Shown here: one piece after another, positions 1-16,753 of the stretch
Position numbering within the stretch: position 1 is the first letter of the stretch
Layout: the number at the start of each line of letters is the position of its first letter
Source: Ifrita kowaldi
Taxonomy: Eukaryota; Chordata; Aves; Passeriformes; Cinclosomatidae
Assembly: GCA_013398055.1 (NCBI GenBank)
Contig: VZRS01000393.1
Span: 1-64,000 of the forward strand
Length of the DNA: 64,000 nt
Direction: 5' to 3'
The notes under the pieces: generated by a model
The model's database searches: none
What the model was told of the DNA's origin: nothing
What the model saw: the letters and a program-made list of their open reading frames with translations, nothing else
Made by a program: the position numbers and the translations under genes

Positions 1-450
1 CGGAGACGCGGCCGCCCGGGGGGCGCCGGCGGGAATGTTCCCCTAGGGGAGTGTGTATGTGTGTGTGGATGCCGATCTCCGACCTCGGCCAAATTCGGGC
101 CCCTCTCCCGCTGCATTTTAATTCGCCTTTCCCCTTCCGTCGGGGTGTTTCGCGAGGAGCGCGGGCGGGCTCCAGGCAGGGATACTCGGGGGCTGGGGCG
201 GCGTCCGGACGGAGCGGGATCGCCGCCGGGGCAGCTCCAGCCCTGGAAACCCGGGAGTGCAGCGAGGGGTGAGCCGTGTTGCACAACAGTTGTTTCCTTT
301 CGTTTTCCATTTGCCAGGTGTGTGGTAGGATGCTCTTTCTCCGGGGCGGGCTTTGTGCGGGTTAGGCTAGGATTGCCAGGTCCTCTGTTCGCCCTAGGAA
401 TGCGAAAGCCTGGTTTTCTCCCCTTCTTTTCTCAGCTGAGCGTTGCTTGC
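1..450. promoter_or_regulatory. SUMO1: Right shoulder of the SUMO1 promoter CpG island
   Basis: The first ~450 bases are much richer in G, C and CpG than the rest of the window (for example gcggccgcccgg at the start, then repeated cg pairs to about 370), and the composition then falls to AT-rich. The initiator codons ATGTCTGACCAG expected for SUMO1 exon 1 are absent, so this is most likely the first part of intron 1 just after exon 1. The ORFs here (up to 132 codons) are a by-product of GC richness. Confidence 0.65.
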
Positions 451-3400
451 CCGTATTAAACATCCCGTCCTTTATCAGGGCTCTGTCGTGCCTTCGCTCC
501 TTGTAATATTCTCGCTATGCCCCTCTCATTTCTGTCTTCTGATCCGGGGTCTTAAATAGTTTCTTGCACCGCAAGTTCCTGGGTTGCTCGGCCTGGCATG
601 TACACAGTGCTTTGCCTACGACTATTGCTTTAGGCTATGTGACCTGCTGGTGGAAAGTTAAAACAGCGTTCCGGTTTTAATTTGTATTCTGTTTTGCTTT
701 ATTTTCTATATTGTCGTCATAGGGCACTGTCTTCTAACTTCGGTTTTTCCACAGCGTAATCATCATGATAATGTCACTACCTACAAATGTTTCTTGTAGT
801 GCTGTGAAGTCAAGAATAGTACTAGTGCCAGCCAGGAAATTAGAAGTCCCCAGAGACAAGGCTAAGCTTAGTGCATACCGTGTGTGCTTTGGGGAGTAGC
901 CTTGGTGCAGTACGAGCGGTGAAAAGAAGCCGGTGCTGTGTTCGCTGGTGGTCTTCCTCCCCGCCCCCGACTTGCCAGCACAATGCAGCTGTCGATGGTG
1001 CTGCTGCCTGCCTGTGCCTGGGAGGGGGGCAGCTGGGAGCACAGCGATTGCTGCTTCCCAGTAGGACACATCGCCCCTGTAGTAAAATACGTGAAAGTGA
1101 CTGCATTTAAAAAAATCCACCAACGAATTCTGAACTAGATTTTTATAGGCAGATGTTCACGTGACCCGCTCTGTAGTTGTCTGCATGTGTGATCCAAGGC
1201 ATGTTTTAACAAATAGCACCTTTCGTTAGGTAAATCCTTCTCCAGGCAAGTTCTGCTAAAACACATACATATTTTGTCTTTGGGACTGCTTGAAGTTTGT
1301 AAAATTCCATGTATGCGATAACCTGTTGTGGCTATGTATCTTAAAGGTCTGTGAATAGAGACCCTGCTGTTTATTTTTAATTGATAAGCAAAATATTGTT
1401 AGATGTTGTGTCATTCTCTTCTGGGGGTGCTGTGCAACAAGAGCTAAACAGATGTTTAAGTAAAAGGATAATGTAGCGTTCTGCAGGACTGTAAATCTCA
1501 TCCCTCTGTTTATCAATCCTACAGGAATAACTGGATTATCTAAAATTGTGAATTGCTTACAGTTCTTCTTGGCTCTGGAATTAAGTTAAGAGGGGGTCAT
1601 TTGTCACCAGTTGATTATTTCGACTTGACTTTACAGTAAAAGAAGTGTATTGAGCTCTGTTAATTTATTTTCAATGGGAAATTGACTTTTATGATAAGTA
1701 AAAATGCTTGAAAGAAAGGCAGGCTTCAAAAAAACACATGGCTGCCTAGTGGATCTAAGCAAAACCAAAACAAAACACAAATTATTTTCCCTTCCCCTCA
1801 AGTGTCTTATGCTGGTTTTGCTTTATTTGAATCTCAATGTTATCTGTTCGTGTACTGCTAATAAAGAATGCTATCGTTTGTATGTATTTTTTTCCACTCC
1901 TATTAAAAATGCAAGAGTTTATTTGCTTTGTTAGGAAGTATATTGTACTTCTGTTCCTCTAGTAATTTTGGTTTTGTTGATTTGTCTTCAAAATGCTGAG
2001 TATAAGGTTTGTTTTTTTAAGGTTAGACATTGAAGTTTGAGCACTTCTGAAAATTGGAGGAGGAAACTTGCAATATGTTGCCTCACAATGTTTGTTTTTT
2101 GTGTGTTTTGTTTTTGTTAGTTGCAATAGCAATACCAGTGTGTTTCATCCAAGAAACTTTGTGTGCTTTTTGGGGTCTTTATGTAAGTGTGAGACAGTGT
2201 TAGGAGCCTTGTTTTGGGTTCTTTAGGAAAACTGCAATGAAGCCTTCAAAAACCTTAGGCATCTAATGAAAAGTTAGAAATTGGAATGTTGTGGTATTTC
2301 TGGTCTCTTTGTATGGTGGTTTTTTTCATGTCCTGTTTCATGAGATGCCCTAAGCACCCGTTCTTTTCACAGGGCAAGAAGTCTGGAGGCTTGCTTGCAA
2401 ATTGCTGATCCAGGATTTTGTTAACAAATGATTGTAGTTTTACAATCTTGCAATCTCCTTCCTTTCTTTATTCTTAAGTGTTTTTGTGGTGCCTTTACCA
2501 TTTGGCATTGAATGGCAGTATAGTTCACTGACAAACTGCAGAGAGCGTTTTCAGACTTGCTGGGCCTTGTATCCTGATGTAAAATATTTTGCTCCTATTT
2601 TAAGCTTCGGTTATTGGCACTGTCAACATTTGATTTGATATTATTTCTCTTTTCCTGAAGCTGCAGCTTTCTTTTCTTTTATTTTGTGGGTGAGAAATTG
2701 TGGGGCTTTAAATGAGCATCTCCATGATTTGAAGACTCCAATTCCCTCTGCTTATTCTACTGTTTGCTGCTTTCCCTATTTGTTTTTAATACTAGAGCCC
2801 TCTTTCCCTGAGGGTAGGACTCAAACATGAATCATAGTTTTATCACTCAGAGTGGCCAGAGGCACTGTCGTAGTAGCAATGATAATTAGTAATAGCTTGT
2901 ATGGGATGATTCGATTTGGAAACCTGAGTAGGCAGATCTGTTACAATGCACAGAACTATAACTACCACAAATACCTCTACTGCTGGGATAATATGCTGTC
3001 ATGCAATTTGTAAAGTAAATTTAGACAGTGACTGACCTGAAATGTCATGTAAAGGGACAGAGTGTTCCTACAAATTCTTTCAGTAATAGTGAAACAGGAG
3101 CTAGTTTTGAAGTTACAGACTTCAAATCAGTAGAGATCTGAATCTTGCTCTGATTCCTAGAGGTCAGTAGTCCTGCATAAAGACATTAAAAGTGCTGTTT
3201 GTGCAAGTTACCCCAGAACAAGTTGCAGGTTCTTGTTTTTCTTTCTTTCTAGTCAGGAGTGAATACCAGTGTTTTTCTATTCCTCCGAGTAGTCCCAGGA
3301 GCTTAGAGCCCAAATATGTTAGGGAAAACTTTGGGGGGCAACACACGTGATCTGACTGTGTTACCTGTGAAGACTCCTTTCATGCTTCTAAAGTGACCTG

Positions 3401-4943
3401 CTTGGAGGCCTGTATGTGAGTGTCAGGCTTCTTGAAAGCTTGGGTTCAGTTTCTGGATTTGAGCTTGAAGGGTGATGAATCAGTCCCAGCAGTTTAGGTT
3501 GTGCCTGGATGGGTATTAAAAAAAAAAAAGGCATTCAAACCAGGTGGAGTCTCTGGCTCATACTTCTTTCCATTGTGGAAACTGAACTGATCTGGGTTGA
3601 GGCAGTGAGTCAAACTGATAGAAAGAACACTTCTTCTCTTTCTTTACTCCAGATCGAGACTGGTACAGATGGCAAAGGTGTTTGCAGACTTGCCCTGTGC
3701 CCTTCCCTGAACTTTTAATGTTCAAAGAAGTTGTGAGTGTTTAACCTCTTTAAGGAGGAGAAAAAAAGCTTAAAATGGTTTTAATATGGAGATAGATACC
3801 TATATGGATGGACATAATAGAGAAGGCTAATATGTGTTTTTGGCACTTGATCCTAAATTTCAAGTCCAAACATACAAAGGATATTTCCGTACACTCAGCA
3901 AAAAGTCCCTTTAGGGATGGGAGAAGGCCATGGTAGGCACCTGTACATATTTTGTTTATTTTGTCTACAATGTTAAGCAGTAAAATATAAAAGGAGGATT
4001 TGAAACATGATCAGCAGGGTATCTGTGTTTATGACTACTTGGGAACAATTCATTGATCACCATCTAGACCTGATATCTGTGTAAAATCCCTGTGTGCTGC
4101 AATGGAACATAACTAAAGGCCTGATCCAGCATATGTAGTGACAAGCAAGGAATGGGGTTAATAGTACCTGATTTCTCACTTGTTTCATCTATCAACCAGC
4201 AACATGAAAACTCTGATGTCCTTAATTAATGTCTTAGAGTGTATAACACTTAAACCCTTTTGATGAGCTTTAGTGCTCAAGTTGTTGAATCAAACTTGTC
4301 TGTACAGTAAATTCTTATCCTGGAAAGATATCAAAACACCATAGTGCTTGGAACTGCACCTTTTAAAACTTTAAAGTATTGTGGTCTTAAAACAAATGTG
4401 TTAGAAAGAAGCTTTTTGTTGTCGTAGAAAAGAAGGTAGCTGACCAGCCTTTTGAAAATAAGGACTGCCTTTGATGCAGTGGGTTGAAAAATGTTTGCAT
4501 GGTTCACTCTCTTTAAGTTTGATAGGGTGTCACAAGTGCTTTCTGTTTACTTTCCTCACAATTCTTTTTTCTGTCAAATATCTGAGCCTCTTAGTACACT
4601 TCTTGTGGGGTTTTTTTGCAGTTTGTTTGTTGTCTGGGAGTTAGAGGTATAAAATCATGCTTCTTATTTTTGTATGTCATCTATTTCCAAATGATTCTTC
4701 TCTCATCTCTTACGTTCTTTATGGTGTTTCTTCTCTCTCATTAATTGAACTTCTCACAAGTAGACAGACAACCTTTCATAATACTATGTTGCTGTTATTT
4801 TTGTGCACACATGAAGAAAGAAAAGAAATAAGACAATTTGAGTAGTCTGATTTCATGCAATAAAGAGGATGACAGCTGCCATGTTGTCCAGTGAAAATAA
4901 GGAAGTGTTGAACTGATCAGGTTGTTTTACATTTTTCTTGCAG
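451..4943 (+). other. SUMO1: SUMO1 intron 1, no gene seen
   Basis: AT-rich intronic DNA between the CpG shoulder and exon 2. ORFs here are short and lack paired splice sites or recognisable domains. I see no RNA gene or clear transposon. Confidence 0.7.
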
Positions 4944-9113
<4,170 letters not shown>

Positions 9114-9912
9114 ATCCTTCTGTTTTACTTCCCCCTTAATCCTTTTTTATTTTTAAATAATAGTTCTTTTGTAATGTGGTGTTCAACACTGAAACTGGCA
9201 CCCCATCTCTGGGAGTTTACTTTCAAGCGTCTGGTATTTTGAATTCTCGTGCTCATTATACACTATTGTTTCTGTTTTCATTGTGCTGAACTTCTGTGAT
9301 CCAGCTGCAACCTTGCTCCCCTCTTCCCTTCTGCCCTCCCCTTTAGGAATACATGTACTCACATGCATTTGTATGTTCACTGGGTTCGTGCATTTCAGGC
9401 ACGAAGGCTGTAAGATCTGCCAGGTGGGCGAGTGTTCTTAATGACTTCCATATCTGCCCTGAAGTTTTGATGTGTGACTGTCTCACTCCTGGACTATAAC
9501 TTTCAGTGCGAGATGAAGTTTTTCAGAGAACTAAACCGTGGAGAAGTTGTGTATCCATAACTCAGAGCTGTTTTTCTTGAATTGTGCTGATGGCCCAACG
9601 AAGAAGATTGCTGAGTTGGAAATGGAAAAGCTAGAACTGTTGTCATCTGTTCCTTGCTCCAGAGATGGCTTTGCTGAAGACGTGAAATTGAAAACCCCAA
9701 TGATTTTTAAATCTTACCAGAAGAGCCCAGAAGCATTTTAACCTCATATAGCAATTAGTATGCGCAGGTATCCATGCAAGAATGTTCACAGCAGCCAACT
9801 GGTGTTACTTTGACACTCTTGTTTGTACCTTTTGGCCTGGGACGTGGGTTTTGAATGGACATTGTCTGTACCAGCTTCATTTAAAATAAACAAGAAAACC
9901 AATTTTATAAAC
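9114..9912 (+). other. SUMO1: SUMO1 3' untranslated region
   Basis: Non-coding continuation of exon 5. It runs from the stop codon to roughly 20 nt past the AATAAA at 9885-9890; the exact cleavage base cannot be seen. T-rich runs near the start are typical of SUMO1 UTRs. A second AATAAA at 10205-10210 could support a longer isoform. Confidence 0.75.
9885..9890 (+). terminator. SUMO1: Poly(A) signal AATAAA of SUMO1
   Basis: Canonical hexamer about 0.77 kb past the SUMO1 stop, followed by T-rich sequence (ttttcttttc at about 9920) that fits a downstream element. It is the first canonical hexamer after the stop codon. Confidence 0.75.
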
Positions 9913-10204
9913 AACTTGCATTTTCTTTTCAAATAATTGGAAATGAGCAAAACCATAAGAAGTCATAATTAGGGCATGCTTTTCCAGTGACTATAAGTTG
10001 AGGCCAGAAAAAAATTGTGCTCTGTAAATATACCTCATAATTTTTTTTTCTGCTTGCCCTAGTAAAACACTTGATCTGCTTGTTTTGCAGGTGACTATTA
10101 GAGACTACTAGCTGTTTCTTTTCTTGGTAGAGAATATTCACATACAGTTACATAACTCTTCACTTCATGCACATAATTTAAACTGAAAATGCAACTTGGA
10201 AGTA

Positions 10205-10210
10205 AATAAA
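10205..10210 (+). terminator. Possible distal poly(A) signal
   Basis: Second AATAAA, 320 nt after the main one, in an AT-rich context. It would only be used if read-through occurs. Confidence 0.3.
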
Positions 10211-10954
10211 GATGGCTTTTGATGTCTACATTTCATATGCAATGGTACCATTAAATAATCTATGATGGATGACATGGAAGTATCATGACAGTTCACTGGG
10301 CATCATTATCAGGGTCTACATGTTCCAGCTACTTACAGGTTAAAAATGGTCAGTTTGAGAACTTGTTACTGGATATGAAAGCTGAGGTGGGAGATTATGG
10401 GCAGAGTAGTGTGAAGAGAAGATCTCTGTACTCTCCCTGCTTCAGCTTTTTTGCAGATAAATAGGACTAGTTTGATATATCAGGTTCTGTGTAAATGCCA
10501 GCTTCAGTTAAAGATACATTTTAGTGCTGGCAAACCTGGAAAAAAGTAGCAGGTTTTTAGTACTTTTTTAATGGCATTTGCTGTGAAGCTAGACATGCAT
10601 TTTCTTTCATGCTTGTGGTTGTCCTGTTCCTGATTTAGTAATACTTTTGTATGCACAATTTCACTAAGCAGTTTTTTAAAGATTAAAATTTTTGTTTATA
10701 AAACATCAGAATATGGGGTTTTCTTAAACTGTTTTATGTAATTCAGTTCTTAAGGAAAGAGGGATTGCTATGATGATGTAGAATGACATGGCTTTTCTGC
10801 ACATAGCTCCAGTTGCTTTTTTAAAATACTAAATACATTTGCTTCAGAAAACCAGAAGTAAAACAGCTTTGTTATTATCAGATCATCTTTTAAATTAAAA
10901 TTTGTATAATGGTCTTTTTTGTAGGAAGGTTCCCATTATCTCTCTTCTGCAAAC

Positions 10955-11184
10955 TCAGAAACTGGGGTGCAGCTTACTGGGGTCACTGTGGAAGCTGAAA
11001 GTGGAGCTGAGAACTGAATCCAGATCCCTGGGGTTTGATGCTTGTACTCTAGTTGCTGCCCTGACTATCTTTGCTTCTAGCTGTTCACTTTCCTCTTCCA
11101 AATCTGTTTCTGTATGCTCATTTATATCAGCTTTCGAGCTGAAGCACTGCATTTGGTTCTCTTGAGACTGTGGAGGAGGGTTTT
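10955..11184 (-). CDS. Candidate 3'-terminal exon of the minus-strand KIAA2012-like gene
   Basis: Strong acceptor on the minus strand (pyrimidine-rich, ending gcattttgcag) just right of 11184. It is followed by an open frame of 75 codons to TGA at 10957-10955: Pro/Gln/Ser-rich start (NPPPQSQENQ), acidic middle (TDLEEESEQLEAK), Ser-rich end. Alternatively it is internal with donor CCA|GTAAGC ending at 10978. It lies about 1.0 kb past the SUMO1 poly(A) signal and converges with it, the place where human KIAA2012 ends relative to SUMO1 (known synteny). No domain is recognised. Coding status is inferred from splice signal, openness and composition only. Confidence 0.45.
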
Positions 11185-13140
11185 CTGCAAAATGCAGCTT
11201 TAGTAGGATGAAGCTCAAGGCGACGATTGCTTTCTGTTCTGTAACCTTGTCCTAAAATACATCTCTTTATAGAGTGGATGTGGAACCAGTGACAAACTGA
11301 TTTGACCTCTTTCTCAGACTTGTTGTGAAGCCTCAAAGAGCCTCAACAGAGCTCCTGGTCTAAAGTCATGTCTGCTGATAGAACTTGATAGGACAGTAAT
11401 AATGGACTAACTGTCCTCTGCCTCAAAGATTAGTACTGAGAGCTCTGTGCAGAATGAGAAGACACACATGCCACACAGATGCACTAGTACCCTTTTTAAA
11501 GAAGCTCATTCTTGGGAATTACAGGTTGAAAGAAAACCTGAATTTCGAAGTCAAGGAGCTAGAAAGGTGGTCTGGAGTGGAAGTTTTAAAGCACTTACAG
11601 TTTTGAAGGATATGACCGGAAATAAGGTTGGATTTCATATGTTTGAAAAAAACAAAATCTTTTTTCCTCTTGCAGTTTTTGTCTTTGCTTACTTGTATAT
11701 TAGAAAAAAGTTGGTTTTAAGTGCTTTTAAAAAAGCATTAGGAGGATAAAACTATCTTCACTGAGTCAGTTACAGAATAGAAGGTGGAAGCTAATACTTT
11801 ATTTTGAATTGTGACAATATATTTAATATTCACTATGGTGATGTATGAAAGCTTTATTGAAAGGCACTTTACAAAACTACCAGTCTTGAAAGCTTTTCTC
11901 AAAACTGCTGTGCCTAAAGGATTTGTGCATTCTCTTAAGTATAAACATGTCTGCATGATAACCAGTTTGATAAAATTAGGGTTTTTTGACGTTAAATGCA
12001 TAAATGTTGGCAGGATTTGGACTTCAGTTAATATGGTAGATAATGCTAAAATGTGAATTCTGCCATGAATTTTGACTAGCCATCTATTGTTTTAAAAGTG
12101 CTAAAATTGTTTACTAGTTTTTAGCTTTTCCTAATTTAAATTGAAATTATTTAAGAATACAGTATTAAAATATTTGTGTTGACCTGTGGTGTGCGTCTTC
12201 TGTGTGCACACTTGAATTATTGCTGTTCAGGGTAAATTTTCTTAAATGAGAAAATCAACCTCTGGAGCAATCTACAGAGACCAGTAGGAATTGCGCTGGA
12301 TGTTTAAACTGGTTTTGGTTTGCTTTTAGAACCAGTACTTAATGCATACCTAACAAAGTTCAGCTTCAATTTAGAGACTGCAAAAATTGATTACTCTTCT
12401 CCACAGGAGACTGAACTGCAATATGAATTGAATCTACAAGTGTTACACTTTACTAGAAAATACTAGAGAAGCAAAAAAAAAAATTAGAATAACCTGATTT
12501 ATAGGGAAGATAAGAACTTACCTTGCTACAGTTTCTCTGTAGTCTTTTTATTGCTGAATCTGAAATCTAGCCTCTTCTTACAGTAGCATGTTTATTGCAA
12601 TTTCTTGTTTTGGAGGATTCCTCCAGAACTCAGCACTGAGGTCTTCATACATTTTTGTAACCTGGTGATTTCATTGTTTTACCTCTTAACACAAAATGGA
12701 CCAAAGAATCTGTATTCTGGCACCTTGGGAGGTCCGTCTGGATTCATTTCTACTGGCTGATCAAACATGAATGCTTTTACTTCCTGTCGTTGGGATGTCT
12801 ACACGGACTAGGAAAATAAACTTGAGAATGAGTAGCACCTATGCCGAAAGGTCTCTCGAGCTGGATTGGATCCTTGAATTTGAGTGCAGCTGAAAGAGCT
12901 CACTGCAGTGACCCATTCCTAGCACCAGGCATTTACTTACTCTTTCATACTCTCTTCAGGCCTAGCTTTTCTAACAGCTGAACATGAGAAAACACCCGTG
13001 GACGAGGAACATGTTGAGTGTGTTCCAGTCTGGTAGCTTCCATTAGTCATGCTCCTTGGACTGCTGAGGTGGTTCCAGATTTGTTCTTTGCCTCCAAACA
13101 GTGCTAATAAAGTGGATGCAGGACAGAATTCCTTCTGGGG
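11185..13140. other. Intronic or intergenic DNA, nothing recognised
   Basis: AT-rich. The + strand ORF 11447-11749 (100 codons) and those around 11.8-12.0 kb lack splice context or motifs. Confidence 0.5.
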
Positions 13141-13482
13141 TTAGGAAGCCCGGTGCCTTGACTTGACACATAAACACTTGGCGAGTACATTACTGGTGCA
13201 CTGGCATTTCTTTGATTTTGCCACAGTGCATAATGATGCCTTCTGTAGCACTGAGGCTGGGCAGGAGCCTGGGCTGCCCTTAGGAGTTGTCTTTGAGCAA
13301 GGTTCAGAATAGACTGGAAGAACATGTTGGCTTGTGCTGATACTTTCTTGAGGGCTAGCATGTCCTCCTGTCACAACAGTAAGAGTAGAGCAAGTAGTAG
13401 GTGCTAATTGCTGCTCAGCTGTAGTTATTACTCGGCCTCTTATCCCTGGCAGTGTTTTGTGGCTCACAAATTGACCTAGGCT
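13141..13482 (-). CDS. Candidate exon, KIAA2012-like gene (low-complexity Ser/Thr region)
   Basis: Minus-strand frame open for over 110 codons. It begins near LLKRSLGQFVSHKT and runs through GIRGRVITTAEQQ and a Ser/Pro/Thr-rich part to TAG near 13141. A possible donor CCA|GTAATG lies near 13192. A second frame (13104-13361) is also open over part of it, so the true frame is not settled. The borders are approximate. Position between the coiled-coil exons and the candidate last exon is the main reason to include it. Confidence 0.35.
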   Translation of the reverse strand, partial: SLGQFVSHKTLPGIRGRVITTAEQQLAPTTCSTLTVVTGGHASPQESISTSQHVLPVYSEPCSKTTPKGSPGSCPASVLQKASLCTVAKSKKCQCTSNVLAKCLCVKSRHRAS

Positions 13483-13964
13483 TCTCTTAAGAAGGACTGT
13501 TACGCAATTTGCACTGTTTCAATATGTACTGTGCAGCCTCCCAGTTTGTGTGCTCTGAGGTGCTGGAAGTATGCTGTGGAGACTGCTCTGATTGATTGTG
13601 TAAAGGTAACCATAATTTCAGGTGTTCAGGGAAATCCAGTTGGGCTTCTTTCTGTAATATGTTATAAACACTAAAATAATTAGAGAATACAGATGTATGT
13701 GAATTGCTGGTGCAATTTGGGGGAATACTGAAAAACTGCTTAAGTAGTAAAAGAAGATCATTGTGTCTTGGGGCTGGAATTGAAGGCAGTTTTAACTCCT
13801 GAGGTACCAGCGGTGCTCTCCAGTGTTAACTACACCGATGGAACTCGTTCTACAGACGTATTTTTGTATAGGCTGGCCATAGGTGTAAAGATGTGTTGTT
13901 ATAACTGAGGAAAACATTAACTTCACTCTTTGATTAATAGCTACATATATGATTAAATTTAAAA

Positions 13965-14159
13965 GCTGTGCTTGTGTTCTGGCTTCCTCTAGAGGTAGTC
14001 TAGCATCTTCTTCTTTCTTCATTTGCTCCTCAGCCTTACATGTTGCCTTTTCTCAGTTCTTTCCTTCGTATTCCAGGTGTTCTACTGCCATGTCAACCAG
14101 CTGCTGGCATTCTTCTTCTAATCACATTGCTCCTTCTTTTTTTCTGCATTTTTGTGCCT
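13965..14159 (-). pseudogene. Broken coiled-coil exon, KIAA2012-like (frameshift and TGA)
   Basis: Acceptor acgtttctaag right of 14159. The minus strand first reads a Lys-rich frame (NAEKKKEQCD). One nucleotide out of register it reads LEEECQQLVDMAVEHLEYEG, then after an in-frame TGA it continues KAEEQMKKEEDARLPLEEA. The Glu/Lys/Gln heptad-like composition across the breaks shows this was one coiled-coil exon. A 1-nt loss and a stop (TGA, one C-to-T step from CGA) interrupt it. No GT donor is evident after the last charged residues. Sequencing error could explain one break but not both easily. Confidence 0.5.
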
Positions 14160-14681
14160 CTTAGAAACGTCACCACCAACTATTAGTTGTTTACATACTT
14201 TCTATTTAGGAAAGAACTTTTTTCATCAGTTGCAGATAAAAAGAAAATTCTAAAACTGACCTTACAATATTTAATAGTGTCTCAAATGAGTTTTTCTTAA
14301 ATTGTAATCAGATTTTTGTTCAAGCTTTTCTCTCCAACTATTTGTTAGAATCTCTGTTTTTAACTGTAGATACTGGGAGTCAAGCTTTCAGAGAAGGTAT
14401 GTAATGAAAACAAACGATCAGATGTAGCATGAGTGTTGTTATTGCCAGCATCTTGCATGTTGCATCGTAGCTAGGCTGTGGAATTTCTCTTTTTTCAGGC
14501 TGCAGGGACTGTGGCAGAGAGGACTATTGTTACCATATCTGTTTAACAGAGAAGCAGCTTAAGTACTGCAAGTTTGGGATGTACTGTCACAGAAATTTCA
14601 AGGCAGACACACAGGCTATGTCTTTACCAGAAGTCATCTATTCTGGTGAACTATCTGCTGCTAAAGTAAGCATTGGTCTTT

Positions 14682-14858
14682 CTATAGACCATCTGCTGCT
14701 CCATGTTCCTCTAGCTGTTGCTTCTTCTGGAACTGCAGAAGCTTCCTGTGGTAATCCTGCTGCTGCTGCCAAATCTGTTCTTGTGCTGTTTTCTCTAATT
14801 GTGACTTCTTTGCTGCCACCTCCTCCTCATGGCACCTCCTCTCCTCTAGTTTCTGTTT
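14682..14858 (-). CDS. Coiled-coil exon, KIAA2012-like
   Basis: Minus-strand acceptor gttttagtttacag right of 14858, then phase-0 open frame of 58 codons to TAG at 14682-14684. Highly charged helical sequence: KQKLEERRCHEEEV, AAKKSQLEKTAQEQIWQQQQ, then KLLQFQKKQQLEEHGAA. A long alpha-helical coiled coil is evident. No strong donor precedes the stop (only a weak GTCTAT), so the exon may be truncated or its donor lost. Assignment to KIAA2012 rests on synteny with SUMO1 and the coiled-coil character. Confidence 0.5.
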   Translation of the reverse strand, partial: KQKLEERRCHEEEVAAKKSQLEKTAQEQIWQQQQDYHRKLLQFQKKQQLEEHGAADGL

Positions 14859-16753
14859 CTGTAAACTAAAACGTAAATGATTATTAATTGCTATAGCAAC
14901 CTTGGGTTTGCTGAGTATTTTTGCCAGAAGAGCAGATCCTAGCCCAAGGAGCTCAGCAGATTGCCAAAGCAAAGGGGGGAGAATGGGTGCTGATTAGTGA
15001 TATGTAGCATATGTCTGGTTGGTTCTGCAAATGAATATTAAAAAAAAAATACTGTCTACTTTCCTTCACATTATTGCTAAGGGGGAAAAAAACTGCATTA
15101 CATTTTTCACATGTGCTTTTGAGAAGGACATGAGGGATATGGGTATGTGACTTGCATGGAACAAAGATTTGGAGACAAGGGATGGAGAAGTACATAGGAA
15201 CAGTTGGGAAAGCTCAGTGAGTAAGAGCTGGAAGAAAAAATTGGAATGCATCTTCGTGTTACAAGGACACAAACCCAGATCAAGAACCCGGGCTATGCAA
15301 CAAATGAGGCAATGGAAAGCCTTGGCTGACATTTAAATGTAAACAAAATGACAGTAAAATGGGCTATTTTTGCAGGAGGATTCACACTGAGAGTAGGGAG
15401 GATCAAAGAAAGCCAAGGAGGTTCATGAAGGAAAGGAATATTCTCCTTATTTGGGGAATGGGAAGTTAAGGAAAATAAAACTAAAGGTCTTCCGCCTCAC
15501 TGAGTGTGGTGCAAGGTATTTTCCAATCGTCTTGGTGTTCTCAGTCCAGCAGTTTGACTTGAATGCCTATCTGCTTTTCCTGAAATAAAGTTAAGCAGGG
15601 TATAGCACTAATTAAAAAAAAATATTTTATAATTCTTTCTTTTCAGTCATGTGATTGAAACATGCTACTTCTACTAATCGGGTTCTTGGGGATGCTTGTT
15701 TTCCCGGGAATGCTCTGCTGTGCGTTCAGACGTTTCTAGATAGGCTGCAGCTCCTCGAGACCACCCGAGGAGGTCGCTGTTCTCCCCGGGAAATGCTGTT
15801 CCAATGAAAAATTACCAGATGGACGCGAAGCAATGAGATGGTGTGAAATGTACTGTTTTGTGTAAGCAGAACATTTCAAAGAGTGAATAGAAATATTGTA
15901 ATTATATTGCACCAGAGCTTGTTTCTGATACTGATCAGTTCCCCAGAGTTTTGCCTCAAGCATTTGGTGGGGGGTTTTCTGTGGGATTTGTTTGGTTTGG
16001 TTTGGTTTTGGTTTTTTTCCTAAAGCTACGTCAGCAGTGGTAAAGAGCAAAAGTGCTCCTAATGATTTTTTTTGTTTGTTTGTTTTGGTAGTATAAAATG
16101 CTTATATCATTAAGGAATAACCTACATTGCTATGAGATCTTTATAACCATGTAGTTATAACAATGCCGAGGTTTTTGTCGGGGAAAATGCTCAGTAGCGG
16201 ATTTAGTGTTGTTTGGAAAGTGTGGAATATCGTCTTCATGAACTCACTATAAGCTAAGTACAGTAGGTTGAAGATCTAAATTTGTTTAATGACTTTGATT
16301 CACTGATACTGATTACTTTCATTATCAGCAAAGACTTTGAAAAGTCAGAATTCAGAATAATGATGAATGGATGAAAGTATTAGAAAAATGAAGCTAATTT
16401 AGTAGACACACAGACAATACTAAACTTAGGAAAAAATCTAATATGCTGCTAAAAGATGGAACTTTATCTATGCACATATTTGAGGTTAAAAGGCTTGTGT
16501 TGTTATACTCTAGTTTGGAATTTGCCCGGGAGTGCTGAAGCAGTTTGCTGGCTTGTTCACACTCTTTGTTGTTAGTCTTCTGTTAGGTTAGAGGATGCTT
16601 TGTTGTTATCTATGTTTTTTCATGCTGAAACGTCGATAGGTGTGGATGCATGCGCCTGGCTTGCAAAAGAAAAGCAAAGACAACAATAGTTCTGTCATGT
16701 CGTTCCATTCAAATGTTACCTTCTCAAATGAGAACATTATCCCCACTAACCAC

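Noticed and set aside
61..459. 132-codon + strand ORF near the left edge
   Set aside because: It lies in the CpG shoulder, has no SUMO1 residues, no domain, and several overlapping frames are equally open.
734..1123. 129-codon minus-strand ORF in SUMO1 intron 1
   Set aside because: Other frames and the opposite strand are also open; no splice context or recognised motif.
13949..14164. + strand 71-codon ORF
   Set aside because: Antisense of the broken coiled-coil exon.
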